Shown piece by piece: positions 1-11,335 of a DNA stretch of 64,000 nucleotides. Source of the stretch: Puccinia triticina (taxonomy: Eukaryota > Basidiomycota > Pucciniomycetes > Pucciniales > Pucciniaceae); the NCBI RefSeq assembly GCF_026914185.1, contig NC_070560.1:346001-410000 (forward strand), read 5' to 3'. Under the pieces are notes generated by a model. The model did no database searches. It saw only the letters and a list, made by a program, of their open reading frames with translations, and was not told where the DNA came from. Positions within the stretch are counted from its first letter, which is position 1, and every line of letters starts with the position of its first letter. Position numbers and translations under genes: made by a program.

Positions 1-265
1 ACCAGGAGGGACTGCTCCCGGTCAACTGTTGTGTACAGTTTTGGACTGAGAGGGACCGCTCCCGGTTGCCTGTTGGAGGTGATCTTCAACCGGGAGGGAC
101 TGCTCCCGGTAAACTGTTGTGTACAGTTGTTTACCGGGAGGGACTGCTCCCAGTCAACTGTGGTATGCAATTTTTGACTGGGAGGGACTGCTCCCGGTCG
201 ACTGTTGTGTACAGTTTTGGACTGAGAGGGACCGCTCCCGGTTGCCTGTTGGAGGTGATTGTCAA
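1..265. repeat. Hairpin-unit tandem array, left part
   Basis: Degenerate tandem repeat with units of about 38-40 bp in pairs of about 80 bp. Each unit contains a near-palindrome of the form CCGGGAG-GGACTG-CTCCCGG (7-bp stem, 6-nt loop) followed by an ACTGTTGTGTACAG-like palindrome. The array continues in the same orientation and register at 2425-2700, on the other side of the solo LTR. No open frame here looks like a gene. Confidence 0.8.
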
Positions 266-269
266 CCGG

Positions 270-2420
270 TGTAAAGCTCAAAAGTGCTCCTGAGAACCTT
301 TTGCTGAGTGCGGAAAGGGATGAATGAGGTTACCTCTGCCTTTCCTGGGTCACTAGACACTAAAACAAGCCCCCCAATCTACAATTGGAAGGTTTATGTA
401 GTGATAGTGGAGGTGTATCAAAAGATAGCCTACGTCAAACAAGTGGCTTAGGGGATATGGGTGATGTAGCCGGTGCTGAGTGAGTTGTGAGTTGATATGG
501 TCCGTGTGTTGCCGCAAAGAGGTTGAGGAACACCCTGACAGAGGGGTTGATGATGATTGAGTGATGTAGTAGTGTTGTTGTATGTATGTAATTGTTATGT
601 AATAAGGGTAAAACCACAATATAGTGGGGGCTAATACTGTAGAGTGAGCAAGTGTTGTACTGTTATGGGGTAAGCTGAGTGCAAGTAGTTTGCTGAGAGA
701 AATTACAACTGGGGGAGGAGAGCCTCCTTGTGAGCCTGAGCCTCTATAGTGGCTACAGGAAACAAGAAAAGTGGGAGGCACTGGTTGTATTTCTTGGGAT
801 AAAGAACTACAATCAGAGAGAAGAGAGAAAGAGAAAGAAAGAGAAAGAGACAGAGAATATAATGATCTGGAGGGGGTCTATCTACTCCTTGTAGGAGGAT
901 CCTCAAAAGTCTACTTGAATCACCTGGAAAAGTGATAAGGACAGCTGTGCCAGACCAACAAGGGCTACAGCCTCCGCGCGCACCAAGGAGACGGTGGGGG
1001 GACACAGAATAGTAATACTAATCTGCTCTGATTTTTAGACTGAGTCTAGGATTAACAGAGTAACCTTTGATCTTGAGAATAGTAGAGGTGAAAGCAATAA
1101 AGAGGAGCAATCAGGAGGCACAGAGAATCACTCTGGATAATCAAGGTTCAAATGAAGAGTATACTTACTGTCAATATCCTAGGCGCCTGTGACGGTAGGA
1201 GTACTGGGAGCGTGGTATCCTCTTGTAAGGTGATCCTGGGTTATCTACGGGGTGGTTCTGGGTGGTCTGAAGTCTGTAGATCCTCCTCAGGCAAGGGGGA
1301 TCCTGACTTCGAAAATTTTCACAGTTTGCTTATGTAATTACATATGTACATGTGGTTTGGCGCGCCTGGTAGCGCTGACACGTCACAACTGCGCATGCGC
1401 GCCACAACTCAAGGACTCAGGGAAGGAGTAGAGTTACAAAGAATTGGTGAGTTGTAACTAGGGTTGAAATTGCGTGAGGAAACAGAATATGAATTCAGAA
1501 TAAGGATATCTCTTAAGATGGAAAAGATATAAAGCAATTCATATGTAAAAGTAGATAAAAGGCAGACTTTGGGTCAGCTGTGATGACTCTAAGGCTGACA
1601 CTCCTTAAATAGAAAAGAGTGAGGGATTTTAGCTCCAGGGGAACCAGGGAATGAGGGATTTTAGCTGCCCTGAGCTGTCAAATGAGGGATTTTGGCTGGT
1701 GAGAAAGTGGAGGTGAGAGATTTGAGTTTGGCCTATGATGTCATTGACGTATGATGTCATTGGGTCATCTGATCATCTGTACTGCCCCTGTCTGTCAAAT
1801 GATGTCATACAAGGGAATTTAGCTAGCCTGAGCTGTCAACTGATGTTGTGTGTAATCTGCATGAGGGGTTTTTGCTAGCTTGACACCTGCATGAACTGCA
1901 GCCCCTATTACACTAGTCTGCATGCACCTGCATGAGCCTGCATAAGACTGCATAAGACTGCATAAGACTGCATAAGCCTGCATAAGCCTGCATAAGCCTG
2001 CATAAGCCTGCATAAGCCTGCATAAGCCTGCATCTAGTGTGCATGACACTGCATGACACTGCATGACACGTGCATAACACAATGTAATGAGTGCAGCTGA
2101 TGAGGTAAAGCATATGTAAAGGGTAGACAAGTGTCAGAGCGGACCATGTAACGGATTACATGGTCCTGGGTAAGGGTGGTTCATGTAACGGATTACATGA
2201 CCTGAGTATGGTGTTTGTGTGCGTGAAACTGGCTGATGGTGTCTTGAAGGGGTTGTATCTTCTGATCCAGAGGGGTGTAAGGTGTGTTGTCCATGGTGTC
2301 CTGTGTAGTTTTGGCTGTAGAATCCAATGGTGTCGCCGTATTGGTTGATTTGTGAGTGTACATATGAGAAAATGAAAATTTTTGAAATGGGCTAGATGGG
2401 TAACCATAAAGCATACCACA
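270..2420 (-). mobile_element. Solo LTR, TGTGGT family, 4-bp TSD CCGG
   Basis: The plus strand reads TGTAAAGCTC at the left edge and ACCACA at the right, so on the minus strand it starts TGTGGT and ends TTTACA. It is flanked by CCGG at 266-269 and 2421-2424. The left 70 bp resemble the LTR at 13918-14906, and the 'gagggattttagct' stretches near 1620-1700 recur in that LTR. Removing it rejoins the hairpin array at one CCGG. At 2,151 bp it is over twice as long as its relatives, partly through internal repeats. It carries no pol-like frame, so I call it a solo LTR rather than a full element. Confidence 0.65.
1921..2075. repeat. 10-bp minisatellite inside the solo LTR
   Basis: About eleven copies of CATAAGCCTG or CATAAGACTG are followed by three copies of GCATGACACT. 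The repeat forces open frames on the minus strand that read as Met-Gln-Ala-Tyr-Ala style repeats. These are byproducts of the repeat and not genes. Confidence 0.9.
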
Positions 2421-2424
2421 CCGG

Positions 2425-2700
2425 GAGGGACTGCTCCCAGTAAACTGTTGTGTACAGTTGTTGACCGGGAGGGACTGCTCCCGGTTGAATGCGGTATGTG
2501 ATTGTCGACCGGGAGGGACTGCTCCGGGTCGACTGTTGTGTACAGTTTTGGACTGAGAGGGACCGCTCCCAGCTGCCTGTTGGAGGTGATTGTGGACCGG
2601 CAGGGACTGCTCCCGGTCGGCTGCGGTATGTGACCATTGACTGAGAGGCAGTCCTTCCCGGTTGACTGTTGTGTACAGGTTGTCCTCCCAGTCAAAAAGG
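2425..2700. repeat. Hairpin-unit tandem array, right part
   Basis: Continuation of the array at 1-265, with the same CCGGGAG...CTCCCGG near-palindromes and ACTGTTGTGTACAG spacers. Units differ by several substitutions each, so the array is old. It decays into unrelated sequence near 2700. Confidence 0.8.
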
Positions 2701-3145
2701 GGTGTTCTGTTGTTGATGTTCACCAGCAGGGTGTCTTTCTATTTAGGGCTGTTGACCATGCCTGTGGCTGTTGACCCGGACTGTGTGAGAGAATTTGACT
2801 GAAGGACTAGGAGGGAATAATAGTCCATTGTCCAGCTGAGGATTTCTTAGGGGGAGCAGTCATCAGCACTAATAACTGAGCTGCAAGGATCTGGTGGGCT
2901 TAGCACCAGGCCATGCTGAGCGAGTCTGGAAGACTCATGGACTGAACAGGCAAGATCCCAGGTACAAATCAAAGTAATATCAAAGTCATCACATGTCAAC
3001 TGACACAGATTTCTTGAGTTTTTTTCACAGTGTTCAACATTCAAGGTTTGGCCTGACTGATATTCAAGGTTTCCTGCTCCAAATCTGCTCCTCTCCTCCA
3101 GTTGTTTCTTTTGTCTCCCAAAATATGTTCTTTTGTTTGCAGTCA
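2701..3145. other. No gene recognised
   Basis: Open frames exist on both strands (for example 2847-3146 on minus), but none shows a domain, repeat or coding bias I recognise. Probably degraded repeat sequence. Confidence 0.5.
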
Positions 3146-3284
3146 ACGGTGGGTCGCTACTTTACTCTACAATAACCGGGGCTGTTGAGTAAAGTAGCAA
3201 GCTGCGCCTAGCATTTTTACAGTTATTGTTAACGCTAGCGCGCGGATAGCCGCATCACGGTTATCGTAACTGACCCGTTTTTTG
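3146..3284. mobile_element. Palindromic MITE-like remnant
   Basis: Opens with GGTGGGTCGCTAC and closes with GTAACTGACCC, so the ends are roughly inverted repeats. The interior mixes GTTAACGCTAGCGCGC and ATAACCG palindromes like the better preserved elements at 23562-24038 and 49594-50044. No convincing target duplication was found, so the edges are approximate. Confidence 0.4.
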
Positions 3285-3479
3285 TACAGCCTTTACTAGT
3301 AAAGTAATGTGTTATTGAGAAAAGTAACATGTTATTAAGCAATTAAGGGCCAAATTAGCCCTTGTCAAGCAGAGCAACACTTTATCAAGCAGTGAAAGAC
3401 CAAATCAGCCCTGAAATGGCCTTTTATTGCTCAACTAGAGGCCAAGGCGGCTGCGCCGCTGCAGGGGAAAAACCCCCAC

Positions 3480-4550
3480 AATGAACAAAACACCACTCCC
3501 TGGTTCTTAAACTCTACATTCCTCCAAGATTCAGAAAAAAGTCTGCTTTAAATTTAATTATCAAATACTCTCTTTCAAATACTCTCTTGAAGACATTTTG
3601 AGATTTGTCATTAGGTTCAACTCAAGCCATTATAGTTTCAAATTTGAATTCATTTGAATCCATTGAGCATCTCATCATCACAGGTAGTTGTTAAGGAACT
3701 CACTATATATGCAAAAAAATGTTTGATGTTAATGCTTACAGCTCTTTCTCAATCTTTATCATCTTGTAAAAAGCAATTGTATCTAATTATCACACTATAC
3801 TATAGCTCCTTTGGGAAAATTTATCCTTGTTTACAATTGCTAATTTGGCCAAGCTTTCACAATCAACAAAAACCAGTGACAGAATTGATTTGAAAAACAA
3901 AAATGCCAAATCAGTAGTCTGTTTTGGAAATGTGGATTTGAACCATTATCCAGGCATGAGGAGAAAGGTGACATGATCAGGTGGATCATAATTTACTTCC
4001 AAGTTCATGTTAAGCATAAAATTCAAATGCAAATGATTTGCCCAGACAGAACCTTGAGGAAAAAGCCTTGAATATCATGTTTTCTCCAAGTCAAACTGAT
4101 GAAAAAATTATTATCTAAATCAACCCACTCATAGGCTCAACCTCCCTTGATTATTTGGAGAAATCTATCAAAAGCTACTGGAGCTTTTAAAGAAATTCAA
4201 CCCCAGGCTGGACAATCAATTCTTCCTTGTCAATATATGTTTAACCTGGGGCTTTGGTAAAAGTAGGACTGGTCTGACAGTATACTCCAAAACATTGTGA
4301 CTCACGATTCAAGAATGATTGAAAAAAAGTTGAATGGTGTCTTGACATTCAGTCCACGCACTGTGGTGAGTCACAGAACGCAAGAGTGCCAATACTTGTT
4401 ATGGAAGGCACATCATGGAAGTGTGTTGACCACGGTACCATCCATGGAGGCATTGTAAATGAAAGAAATGACAGGATTTCTCAAATAAACTTCTACAATG
4501 TGTGCAATGTCATGTACTGATACAGGCCTGATGATAAGATAATGTATTCC
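3480..4550. other. Helitron a interior without recognised gene
   Basis: AT-rich sequence. The 79-codon plus-strand frame at 3654-3893 has no recognisable domain. Possibly intron or UTR of captured genes. Confidence 0.5.
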
Positions 4551-4555
4551 AAAGG

Positions 4556-4880
4556 TTAAAAGCATATTGAACTTGTTGTTCTACCATTTTCCTGATTCAG
4601 CACCTTGCCAAGCGACATGGTGAGATACTCTTTGGCTCCGAGTTTGTAGCATCCATGGGCTTGCCAAGACTTATTCAAAGACATCGGCTGCCGACCACAG
4701 AGATGATTGTTTTCTGGAATGTAGAATACCATTTGAATATCTTTCAGTATGAAGAGCGAAGAAAGGGATAATGATGAACATGTCCATACCTCGGGAATCA
4801 AATTTGTGGAGCTCTTGTTCTTCGCCATAAAAGCCAAAAGGAATACCAGGCATAATCAAGTTGGTCACTAATTGGCCCAA
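4556..4880 (-). pseudogene. Captured alpha-1,3-glucan synthase fragment (downstream part)
   Basis: Read on the minus strand, two overlapping frames together give family hallmarks of fungal alpha-1,3-glucan synthase (Ags1/Mok1), in the N-terminal amylase-like part: MPGIPFGFYGEEQE, then GRQPMS, then a QAHGCYKLG motif. In intact enzymes these follow one another in the same order. Here the first motif is in one frame (4671-4880) and the last two are in another (4556-4837), so at least one indel, or an unrecognised splice, separates them. The intact enzyme is a plasma-membrane synthase that makes the alpha-glucan cell-wall polymer. This piece is far too short to do so and sits inside Helitron a, which probably captured it. 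Recognition is by motif memory, without alignment. Confidence 0.68.
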
Positions 4881-5061
4881 GAGAAACCGCTGTGTTGCAT
4901 TGATTCATGAGGCCCATCTGAAGTTGTTTTGGTTGGTCGTGCTGTCAAGATGCCGGGGATGAGCTGCTGAGTTTGCGGGTTGAGCAAATCATCTAAAACA
5001 TTGTGAAGAGAACCGATGTCAATAATGTCTCAAAAATTGGCGCCTGTGTGCTCGCCATGAA

Positions 5062-5430
5062 TCAAATGTTCCACTCACTGGTCACAAATTTGTTCCTCCA
5101 CGCTTCAACCACCGGTATATCATATATAGAATTGAGTTTACCATCCACACCCAATAATCCAGCCGAAGATCTATAGATCAAATAATGAAAAGCAGCGGAA
5201 TCCAACGCGTTTTCACCAATAGGACACATGAAACTTTCAGTCTGATTTGCGGTGACCAAGGCGGCTGTATCAAATTCTAGATTCGCATAATGCGCTAGTT
5301 GGCGGCCACGACCAATGTAAAGCAATCCAAAAGTATTAACGTCAGATCTGAAGACAGGAAATAAGGGCTTAGTGTGACAATTACGACATTCCATTGGAGA
5401 CTTTGGTTGGGATTTAGGCCTCATACACAC
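5062..5430 (-). pseudogene. Captured alpha-1,3-glucan synthase fragment (upstream part)
   Basis: A 122-codon minus-strand frame containing LEFDTAALVTANQTESFMCP, GENALDSAAFHYLIYRS and GLLGVDGKLNSIYDIPV. These resemble the region of fungal alpha-1,3-glucan synthases just upstream of the GEEQ and HGCYKLG motifs found at 4556-4880, and the two pieces lie in the correct order on the same strand. The roughly 180 bp between them (4881-5061) keeps some coding flavour but has stops, and may be intron plus decayed exon. No start codon or signal peptide belongs to it. It is best read as one or two exons captured by Helitron a. The assignment of this half is less certain than that of 4556-4880. Confidence 0.55.
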
Positions 5431-5439
5431 ATTTCACCT

Positions 5440-6230
5440 GTGTTTAGAATTTGTCTTTTTCCAATTCCTTTGCGCAAGTCCAGAGAGCTCTGCCAACCCT
5501 CAAACAACAGCCGGAGAGTCAACTCCCACCAGCGCCCCCAACGACCAGCTTTGGATCCACTACTTTTGAGTTTTGGTTCCCGCGTACACTCGGCCGGGTC
5601 ATTTTGAGCATGGGCTTCCAGGTTGATTCACGTATATCCATCTGAGGTCAGAAACCTTGCTGTGGAGCTAGGCGGATAACCAGATGGATTGGGCCCTGGA
5701 AGACCTTGAAGATTGTAGGAATCAGACCATCTCTTTTTTCCATGATTCTGCTGGTTTTTGTTGACGATTTTTTGGGTTGTGTGTGGTGCTTTAGGGGTTG
5801 AACAAACCGCCTGGGACATGATTCCACCGTACCAGAACGAGGATGACGAGGGTGAGCTCTCTGCACACAAATCAAGTCGCAATGGGAAGACGGCTCAGTG
5901 ATGTTTTTCAAAATATGACCAGGGATCTTGCCGTCCCATTCGCATCCATCCTACCCATCCGGGAACCCCTACTACCCGAGCCACACGTCAGTCCAAGCGC
6001 CGCTGCTGCCGCCGACGAGCGGCGACCCTGGCCAGGCAGACTGGGCCGAGCTGGCCACCGACCGTCTCCTCTGGCCCTCCGGCCCGCCCGAGCCGCTTGA
6101 CGACCTCCATCCTGACGACCTCCCGCCCGACCAACTCGACTTCCCCCATCATCACCACCACTGCGCTCACCCCCGTGATCTCGTCCCTCCTCCTAATTAT
6201 TAAAAACCCCCCAATGGTTGACCTCAAAGA
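5440..6230. other. Helitron a interior, unrecognised GC-rich gene debris
   Basis: The stretch at 5930-6200 is GC-rich with Pro, Ser and His-rich frames on plus (5928-6203) and matching frames on minus. No domain is recognised. Composition differs from the AT-rich sequence to the left, which suggests another captured gene piece. Confidence 0.4.
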
Positions 6231-6234
6231 GAAA

Positions 6235-6603
6235 CTAAGAGGCGGAGCTACTCAAGTCAGTTTCGGTTGCGAAGGGTCCCGGAGCGGTGCCAAGGAAGCC
6301 GGTCACAGTCCCGAGTGCAGCTTGGGCGGGCTGAGAGGTGCTACTGGGGATGAGGGGCTCCCGGCTCTGTTTGGTCTGTTTCCTGCCCTCAAACACTTTC
6401 TGCTCGATCCGCAGACGGTTCTTGATCATCCGGACCAGCTTTTCCAACTTGGCGGCGACACCGCTATCCCAATTGCTCAAACAATTTTGTACCCTTGAAT
6501 ACTTGGTCTGCCAGCAAGGGGCTTTTCCGACGGGAGACAAATTGATGAATTGGTCTGAAATCACCAGCCTAACATCCATGCCAGTCCGCTGGGGCAAGAA
6601 CAT
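6235..6603 (-). pseudogene. Captured exon-like fragment, unrecognised
   Basis: A 122-codon minus-strand frame with a hydrophilic, helix-prone middle (residues about 45-80, rich in Lys, Arg, Glu and Leu). I do not recognise the family. The frame lies in Helitron a, immediately left of the copia insertion, so the original reading may have continued across the insertion site. No splice sites were confirmed. It could be an exon of a captured host gene. Confidence 0.35.
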
Positions 6604-6684
6604 CGGAGGTGTTTGGATTTTAAAACTTGGGCAGTCAACAGTTGTGGTCTCAAGAATTCATGAACTGGAGTCCGGCGTACTGAT

Positions 6685-7130
6685 TTTTAGACGAGTGAGA
6701 TAAGTGATCCGACTTATGAGGAGCACACGAGCAAGACACACAACAACCAACCTGAGACACGAGATGCGTGGATCAGTTGAGGAGAAATGCCGAGTTGAAT
6801 GAATCATTATTTCATGCACACCTTTTAGACGAGTGAGATAAGTGATCCGACTTATGAGGAGCACACGAGCGAGACACACAACAACCAACCTAAGAGGAAA
6901 CAGTGATGAGAACATGGTGATGATAAGAGATAGTGAAAGAACAATACCTGAGACACGAGATGCGTGGATCAGTTGAGGAGAAATGCCGAGTTGAATGAAT
7001 GAAGAAAAAGAGAACCGGTACAATGTGCCCGCGGGCTCTTGACTACATACAACTAGGTCTTTGACTACTGCGGCGAAGCCACTTGAGACTATAACAAGGT
7101 GACTGATAGGAAACCGCGGATAGTTCAATA
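6685..7130 (-). repeat. 3' LTR of copia element 1
   Basis: Built from internal repeats. A 68-bp unit starting TTTTAGACGAGTGAG occurs near 6685 and again near 6825, and a unit starting CTGAGACACGAGATGCG occurs near 6750 and 6950. It matches 11404-11849 throughout with a handful of substitutions. The minus-strand LTR appears to start TATTGAAC, which is not the usual TG. Confidence 0.8.
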
Positions 7131-7144
7131 CCCCCCCTCTTTCA

Positions 7145-8224
7145 CTAGCTTGCTAGGTTCAAAACACTTACCAGCTTTTGGTGTTTAGGTCGGGCAAGTG
7201 ATTTTGTCAGGCCGTCTGCTTGCATTTCTGATGTGGAGATGTAATTGAGTGAGATTGAGCCGGATTCGAGAATTTCACGGGTCCAGTGATACTTGAGGTC
7301 GATGTGCTTGGTCCGTTGTTGATACATTGGATTCTTGGCAAGGGCGATGGCTGCTTGATTATCGACGTGAATGTTGAGTGAGGCTTGATCGATGACCTTC
7401 AGGGATTTGAGAAGATAAGAGAACCACACTCCTTCTTGGGCGCCCTCATAGAGCGCTCGATACTCTGCTTCGGTTGTAGATGTTGACACAGATTGTTGCT
7501 TTCTTGACTTCCAAGAGATGATACTGCGTCCCCAACGGAGAAGGTAGCCTGTGTAAGACCGACGACTGTCCGCGCAATTTGCGAAGTCTGCATCGGTGAA
7601 CATTTGCGGTGGACCTGATCCGCCTCCAAGAACTAGCTTGAAGGTTTTAGTCGACGAGAGATAGCGGATGAGATGGATGAACGCCCGCCAGTGGGTGATG
7701 CCGGGACGCTCCAGGTGCTGTGAGAGTTGAGACACTGCAAATGCAATGTCAGGGCGAGTTGCGACGGCGAGGTAGTTGACTGCGCCGATTGCCCTCCTGT
7801 AGTTGATGCCCAGCTGGAGAAATGCTTCGCGATCGTCTTCCGATGCCGCCTGAAGTCGTGTGTTTGGGACCATGGGAGTGTGAGTTCTACATGCGTTGGT
7901 GAGGTTGTATTCATTGACAAGCTTTTCAGTGTATGATTGTTGAGAAAGGGTGACTTGTCCTGGGGAGTGAGTGAGTTTCATGCCGAGGAGGGATGAGGCT
8001 TTGCCGAGATCTTCCATTAGGTATCGCTCGGAGATCAATTTTTTGAATCGGTCAACGTCGTGGCTGACTATTACCATGTCGTCAACGTAAACGTGGACGA
8101 AGCATCGCCATCCAGGGACATTCGAGACAAACAGACATGGATCCGCAGGAGACGACTCGAAGTTGATGGAGTCGAAGAAAGTTTTGAGATCCCGATACCA
8201 CACCCTAGGAGCCTGACGAAGACC
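7145..8224 (-). pseudogene. Copia 1 C-terminal reverse transcriptase and RNase H
   Basis: Continues in the same frame directly after the TAG at 8225-8227. It contains the polymerase box VYVDDMVIV near 8090, the GAVNYLAVATRPDIAFAV block, and RNase H motifs including DADFANCADSRRSYTGY, STTEAEYRAL and HVDNQAAIALAKNP. It ends at a stop beside the polypurine tract and LTR. All catalytic residues I can recognise are present. The frame would be functional if the upstream stop and frameshift were absent, so inactivation is probably recent. Confidence 0.88.
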
Positions 8225-9727
8225 CTAGATTGATTTCTTCAGCTTCAAACAGTAGCCCGGTGGGATTTGAAGACCAGCGGGAGGGCGGAGGTACACTACT
8301 TCTTCGAGAATGCCGTTTAGGAAGGCGTTCTTGACATCCATCTGATGGATTTCCATACCTTCATTCACACCGACTGTGATGACCGTCCGAAGAGCAGACT
8401 GACGACCAGTTGGTGCATAGGTTTCGCCAACATTCACGCCTTCCTCCTGAGCGTTTCCTTGCGCGCATAGCCTGGCCTTGAGCTTAATCGGGATTCCATC
8501 GGCGTCGTGCTTGCGGCGAAACACCCAGACTGTGCCAATGAGATGAAAGCCCGGTTCGATCCGGACGACTTCCCATACCTCGAGCCGTTGCATTGCTTTG
8601 AGCTCGTCCTTTATTGCGATTAGCCAGCTCTCGGAGTCCTCCGATCGCATCGCCTCCCGATAGGTGCGAGGGACGTCGTCCAGGGGGTGAGCTGGTGCCA
8701 GAGCTGCCATGGCCATGGGCTTGTACCATGGTTCGCTGGAATAGATTGAGTTCGCCATATGAGCACGGCGCTTGGTGGTGATGATATTCGAGGAGTCGAT
8801 ATCGGCAGTTACCGGTTTTGGTGGTGGCTGCTCTCTTGGCGTCCAATCCCACCCGGGTCGGCCAGGGACTGTCCCCGGGGGAATCGGTTCTTCCGGGGAC
8901 CTAGGGCTTGCTGCGGGAGCAGTGACAAATGTTTCCGCAGTTGTATCGGATACGTCTGCCTGTCCGGATATGGGATCCGCACCCGGATTGAGGTCGGTTT
9001 GCAGTGGCGATTCCGGATTGACTGGCGCAGTGCCTTCTTCCGATGATGGTAGGAAGTCGACAGAGTCTTCAAAGAAGTGAGAAGGGAATGTACCAGCTGG
9101 AGAACAGGCGGAGATTCCTGGAAAAACAGTCTTGTCAAATCGAATGTTATGACTGAACTCCACCTTGTTTCCTGGCATGAGTATTCTCCAGTTTGGAATA
9201 CCCAGCCGGTACCCTACGAGAATCCCTTCTTTCGCTGTGTCACCAAATTTCCCCTGCCTGCGCTCCTTCGGGATATTGACATAAGCCCTTGAGCCGAAGA
9301 CCCGTAACCTTGAGTAATCAAATTTCCTGCCGAACCAAAGCTCATGGGGAGTTTTCCACTTGATCTTTCGAGTCGGTGTGATGTTTTCGTACAAAACCGC
9401 TGTTGTCACTGCCTCGCCCCAGAGCTCGGCTGGGAGATTGCCCTCCTTGAGGAGAGCTCGAGCTTTTTCACTGGTGGTTCTATTGCCTCTCTCCGCTATC
9501 GAGTTTTGTTGAGGAGTGTATGGAGCAGTGACATGATGAGTAACACCATTAGCATCGAAGAAGGCTTTGAACTCATTTGAGTTGAACTCTCCGCCTCCGT
9601 CTGTGACAACATTGACGACTTTGGATTGGTGTAAGTTGGTTACTGCACGATAGTATGATTTAAATTGCTCAAACGCCTCGTCTTTAGATCGAAGAATGTA
9701 GACTACTTTGAAGTATGAAAACGCATC
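8225..9727 (-). pseudogene. Copia 1 integrase and N-terminal reverse transcriptase
   Basis: From 9727 the shifted frame is open to 8225. It shows the integrase core with VTDGGGEF (second catalytic Asp) and the catalytic Glu in the IAERGN context, followed by the copia GKFGDTAKEGILVGY block. A Pro- and Ser-rich linker follows. Then come the reverse transcriptase start, including LCAQGNAQEEGVNVGETYAP, and the MDVKNAFLNG block that holds a catalytic Asp. An in-frame TAG at 8225-8227 stops it inside the LKKSI-GLRQAP motif, where relatives have Tyr. So this element cannot make full-length Pol without readthrough. Confidence 0.85.
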
Positions 9728-11265
9728 TGTGATTTAAAGTAGTAGAGGCCTCCGCCAACGGTGGGAGGAGTGATTTTCCCACTGAGATCCATGTAAACAA
9801 ATTCTAGGATACGAGTCGGAGGAGGGAGTGTTTTAGAGAAAGGAAGCAGAGTGGACTTCGAGAGACGACAAGATCTACACTCTAGCGTTGAATGGTCAAC
9901 TCCGAACATGATCTTCAAGGCTTCTCGACTAGGATGACCGGCGCGGTTGTGGAGGAGCGAGCTATCAGCGATTGCGCTTTTAGCGACGAGTAGATGAGAT
10001 TGCTCACCTCGAGGGTTCATCGGCTTGCCGTCAAGAACAAACACGTTCCCCTGCACCTTCCCCTTGAGAACCGGCGAGTCAAGGTGAAGATCCATGACTA
10101 CAAACTCGGGGGAATTGGGATTGAGGGTTCCGGCTGGTTTTTGAACAACGCATCCCTTGCAGAAAAGACGTCCCGAACTGATCAGAGGTTGAACAACTCG
10201 CGGGACGTGAAGAGCTTTCAATCGGATTGATGCTCCTAGGCCGTTGTCGATGTGTACATAGCCGGTACCTTCAACTTTCATAGATTGACCGTCAGCGATC
10301 TCCAGGGATGACGAGAGCTTCTTGTATGATGAGAAGTGTTCCTTTTTTGGGAACAGATGATCGGAGCATCCGGAGTCAAGGAACATTGTCATGTTTGAGT
10401 GAGCTGACAGGGCCTTCTTTGGATTGATACACCTATACGCTCCGTCGCTCGAGATGCTGGCGGAATCAGAATCGTCGTTTACGGCTGCCTTAGCTTGTTT
10501 CTTTCCCTTCTTCTTTTTCTTGAGGCCAGGGTGAAGCTGCCAGCATTTGCTGGCCGGATGAGAAGTTGCTGGATTATGAACTCCACCTTTGCAAAAAGGG
10601 ACCGTAGCCATTAGAGCGGATTCAGTCTTGATTGTTTGGGAGTCGGCACTTGAGATTGAAACCCCCGATAAGCTGTTGATTTTTCCTTGGATGAGTTCCT
10701 TCACTTCTTCGACCGTCAAAGGGCGTTTGTCGGCCAGTCGATCCTTGAACAAAATGAGAGAATCAGGGAGCTTTGCGATAATTTGTTTGGAGAACAAGTG
10801 CTCGTGAAGGTGGACATCTTTAGGAATTCCGATAATCAGTCCAACAGAAGAGATGGTGGCCAAGTGGGCATTGAGGTCTTCAAAGAAGGTAGGCAAATCT
10901 TTGCCGAAGGTGAGGTTGCAAAAGGACTGATAAACCTTGGCTTGGTTTTCGGCCGAATTGGATTCATAGCTCGTTGACAGGAGCTTCCACAATTTTCGTG
11001 GATCTCGTCGGTTGGTGTCGGTAACAAACTTGTTATTGTTAAGTTGTCCCATGGTGCGTACCAAAATACCCGCAGCCTTTCCTCGCCTTGCTTCATAGAT
11101 CTCAAACTTCGTTTCGTTGGTCTCAGGAGGAGCTTCGATGTCACGAAGGAGATACTTGTCAAGGTTGAGTTCTTGACAGTAAGCGAGGATCTGGGTCTTC
11201 CATTCTGCCCAGGTGGTTTTGCCAAGGCTTGGTACGGTGTCTTTCGCTGTCTTTTTGTACGACAT
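9703..11265 (-). pseudogene. Copia 1 Gag, protease and start of integrase
   Basis: The 520-codon frame starts with an ATG 71 bp inside the LTR edge. Residues 1-220 form a copia-type Gag. A zinc-binding-like CKGGVHN...SKCWQLHP segment follows near residue 225 and a Lys-rich patch near 250. The protease active site DSGCSDHL is near residue 300. The pre-integrase segment, with HNRAGHPSR and CRSCRLSK, precedes the first integrase strand (VYMDLSGK). The frame fails at about 9727 by what looks like loss of one base, because the integrase continues at once in the next frame. Gag would form the particle and protease would cut the polyprotein. Confidence 0.85.
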
Positions 11266-11335
11266 AGCGTTCGAGCTCGGAGATATCGGTATCTAACAAA
11301 CGTCGGTTAACCAGCGCTAGACTGGGCTCATAACC

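Noticed and set aside
1921..2075. Short coding repeats on minus (Met-Gln-Ala-Tyr-Ala pattern)
   Set aside because: A 10-bp tandem repeat keeps several frames open at once; this is not evidence for a protein.
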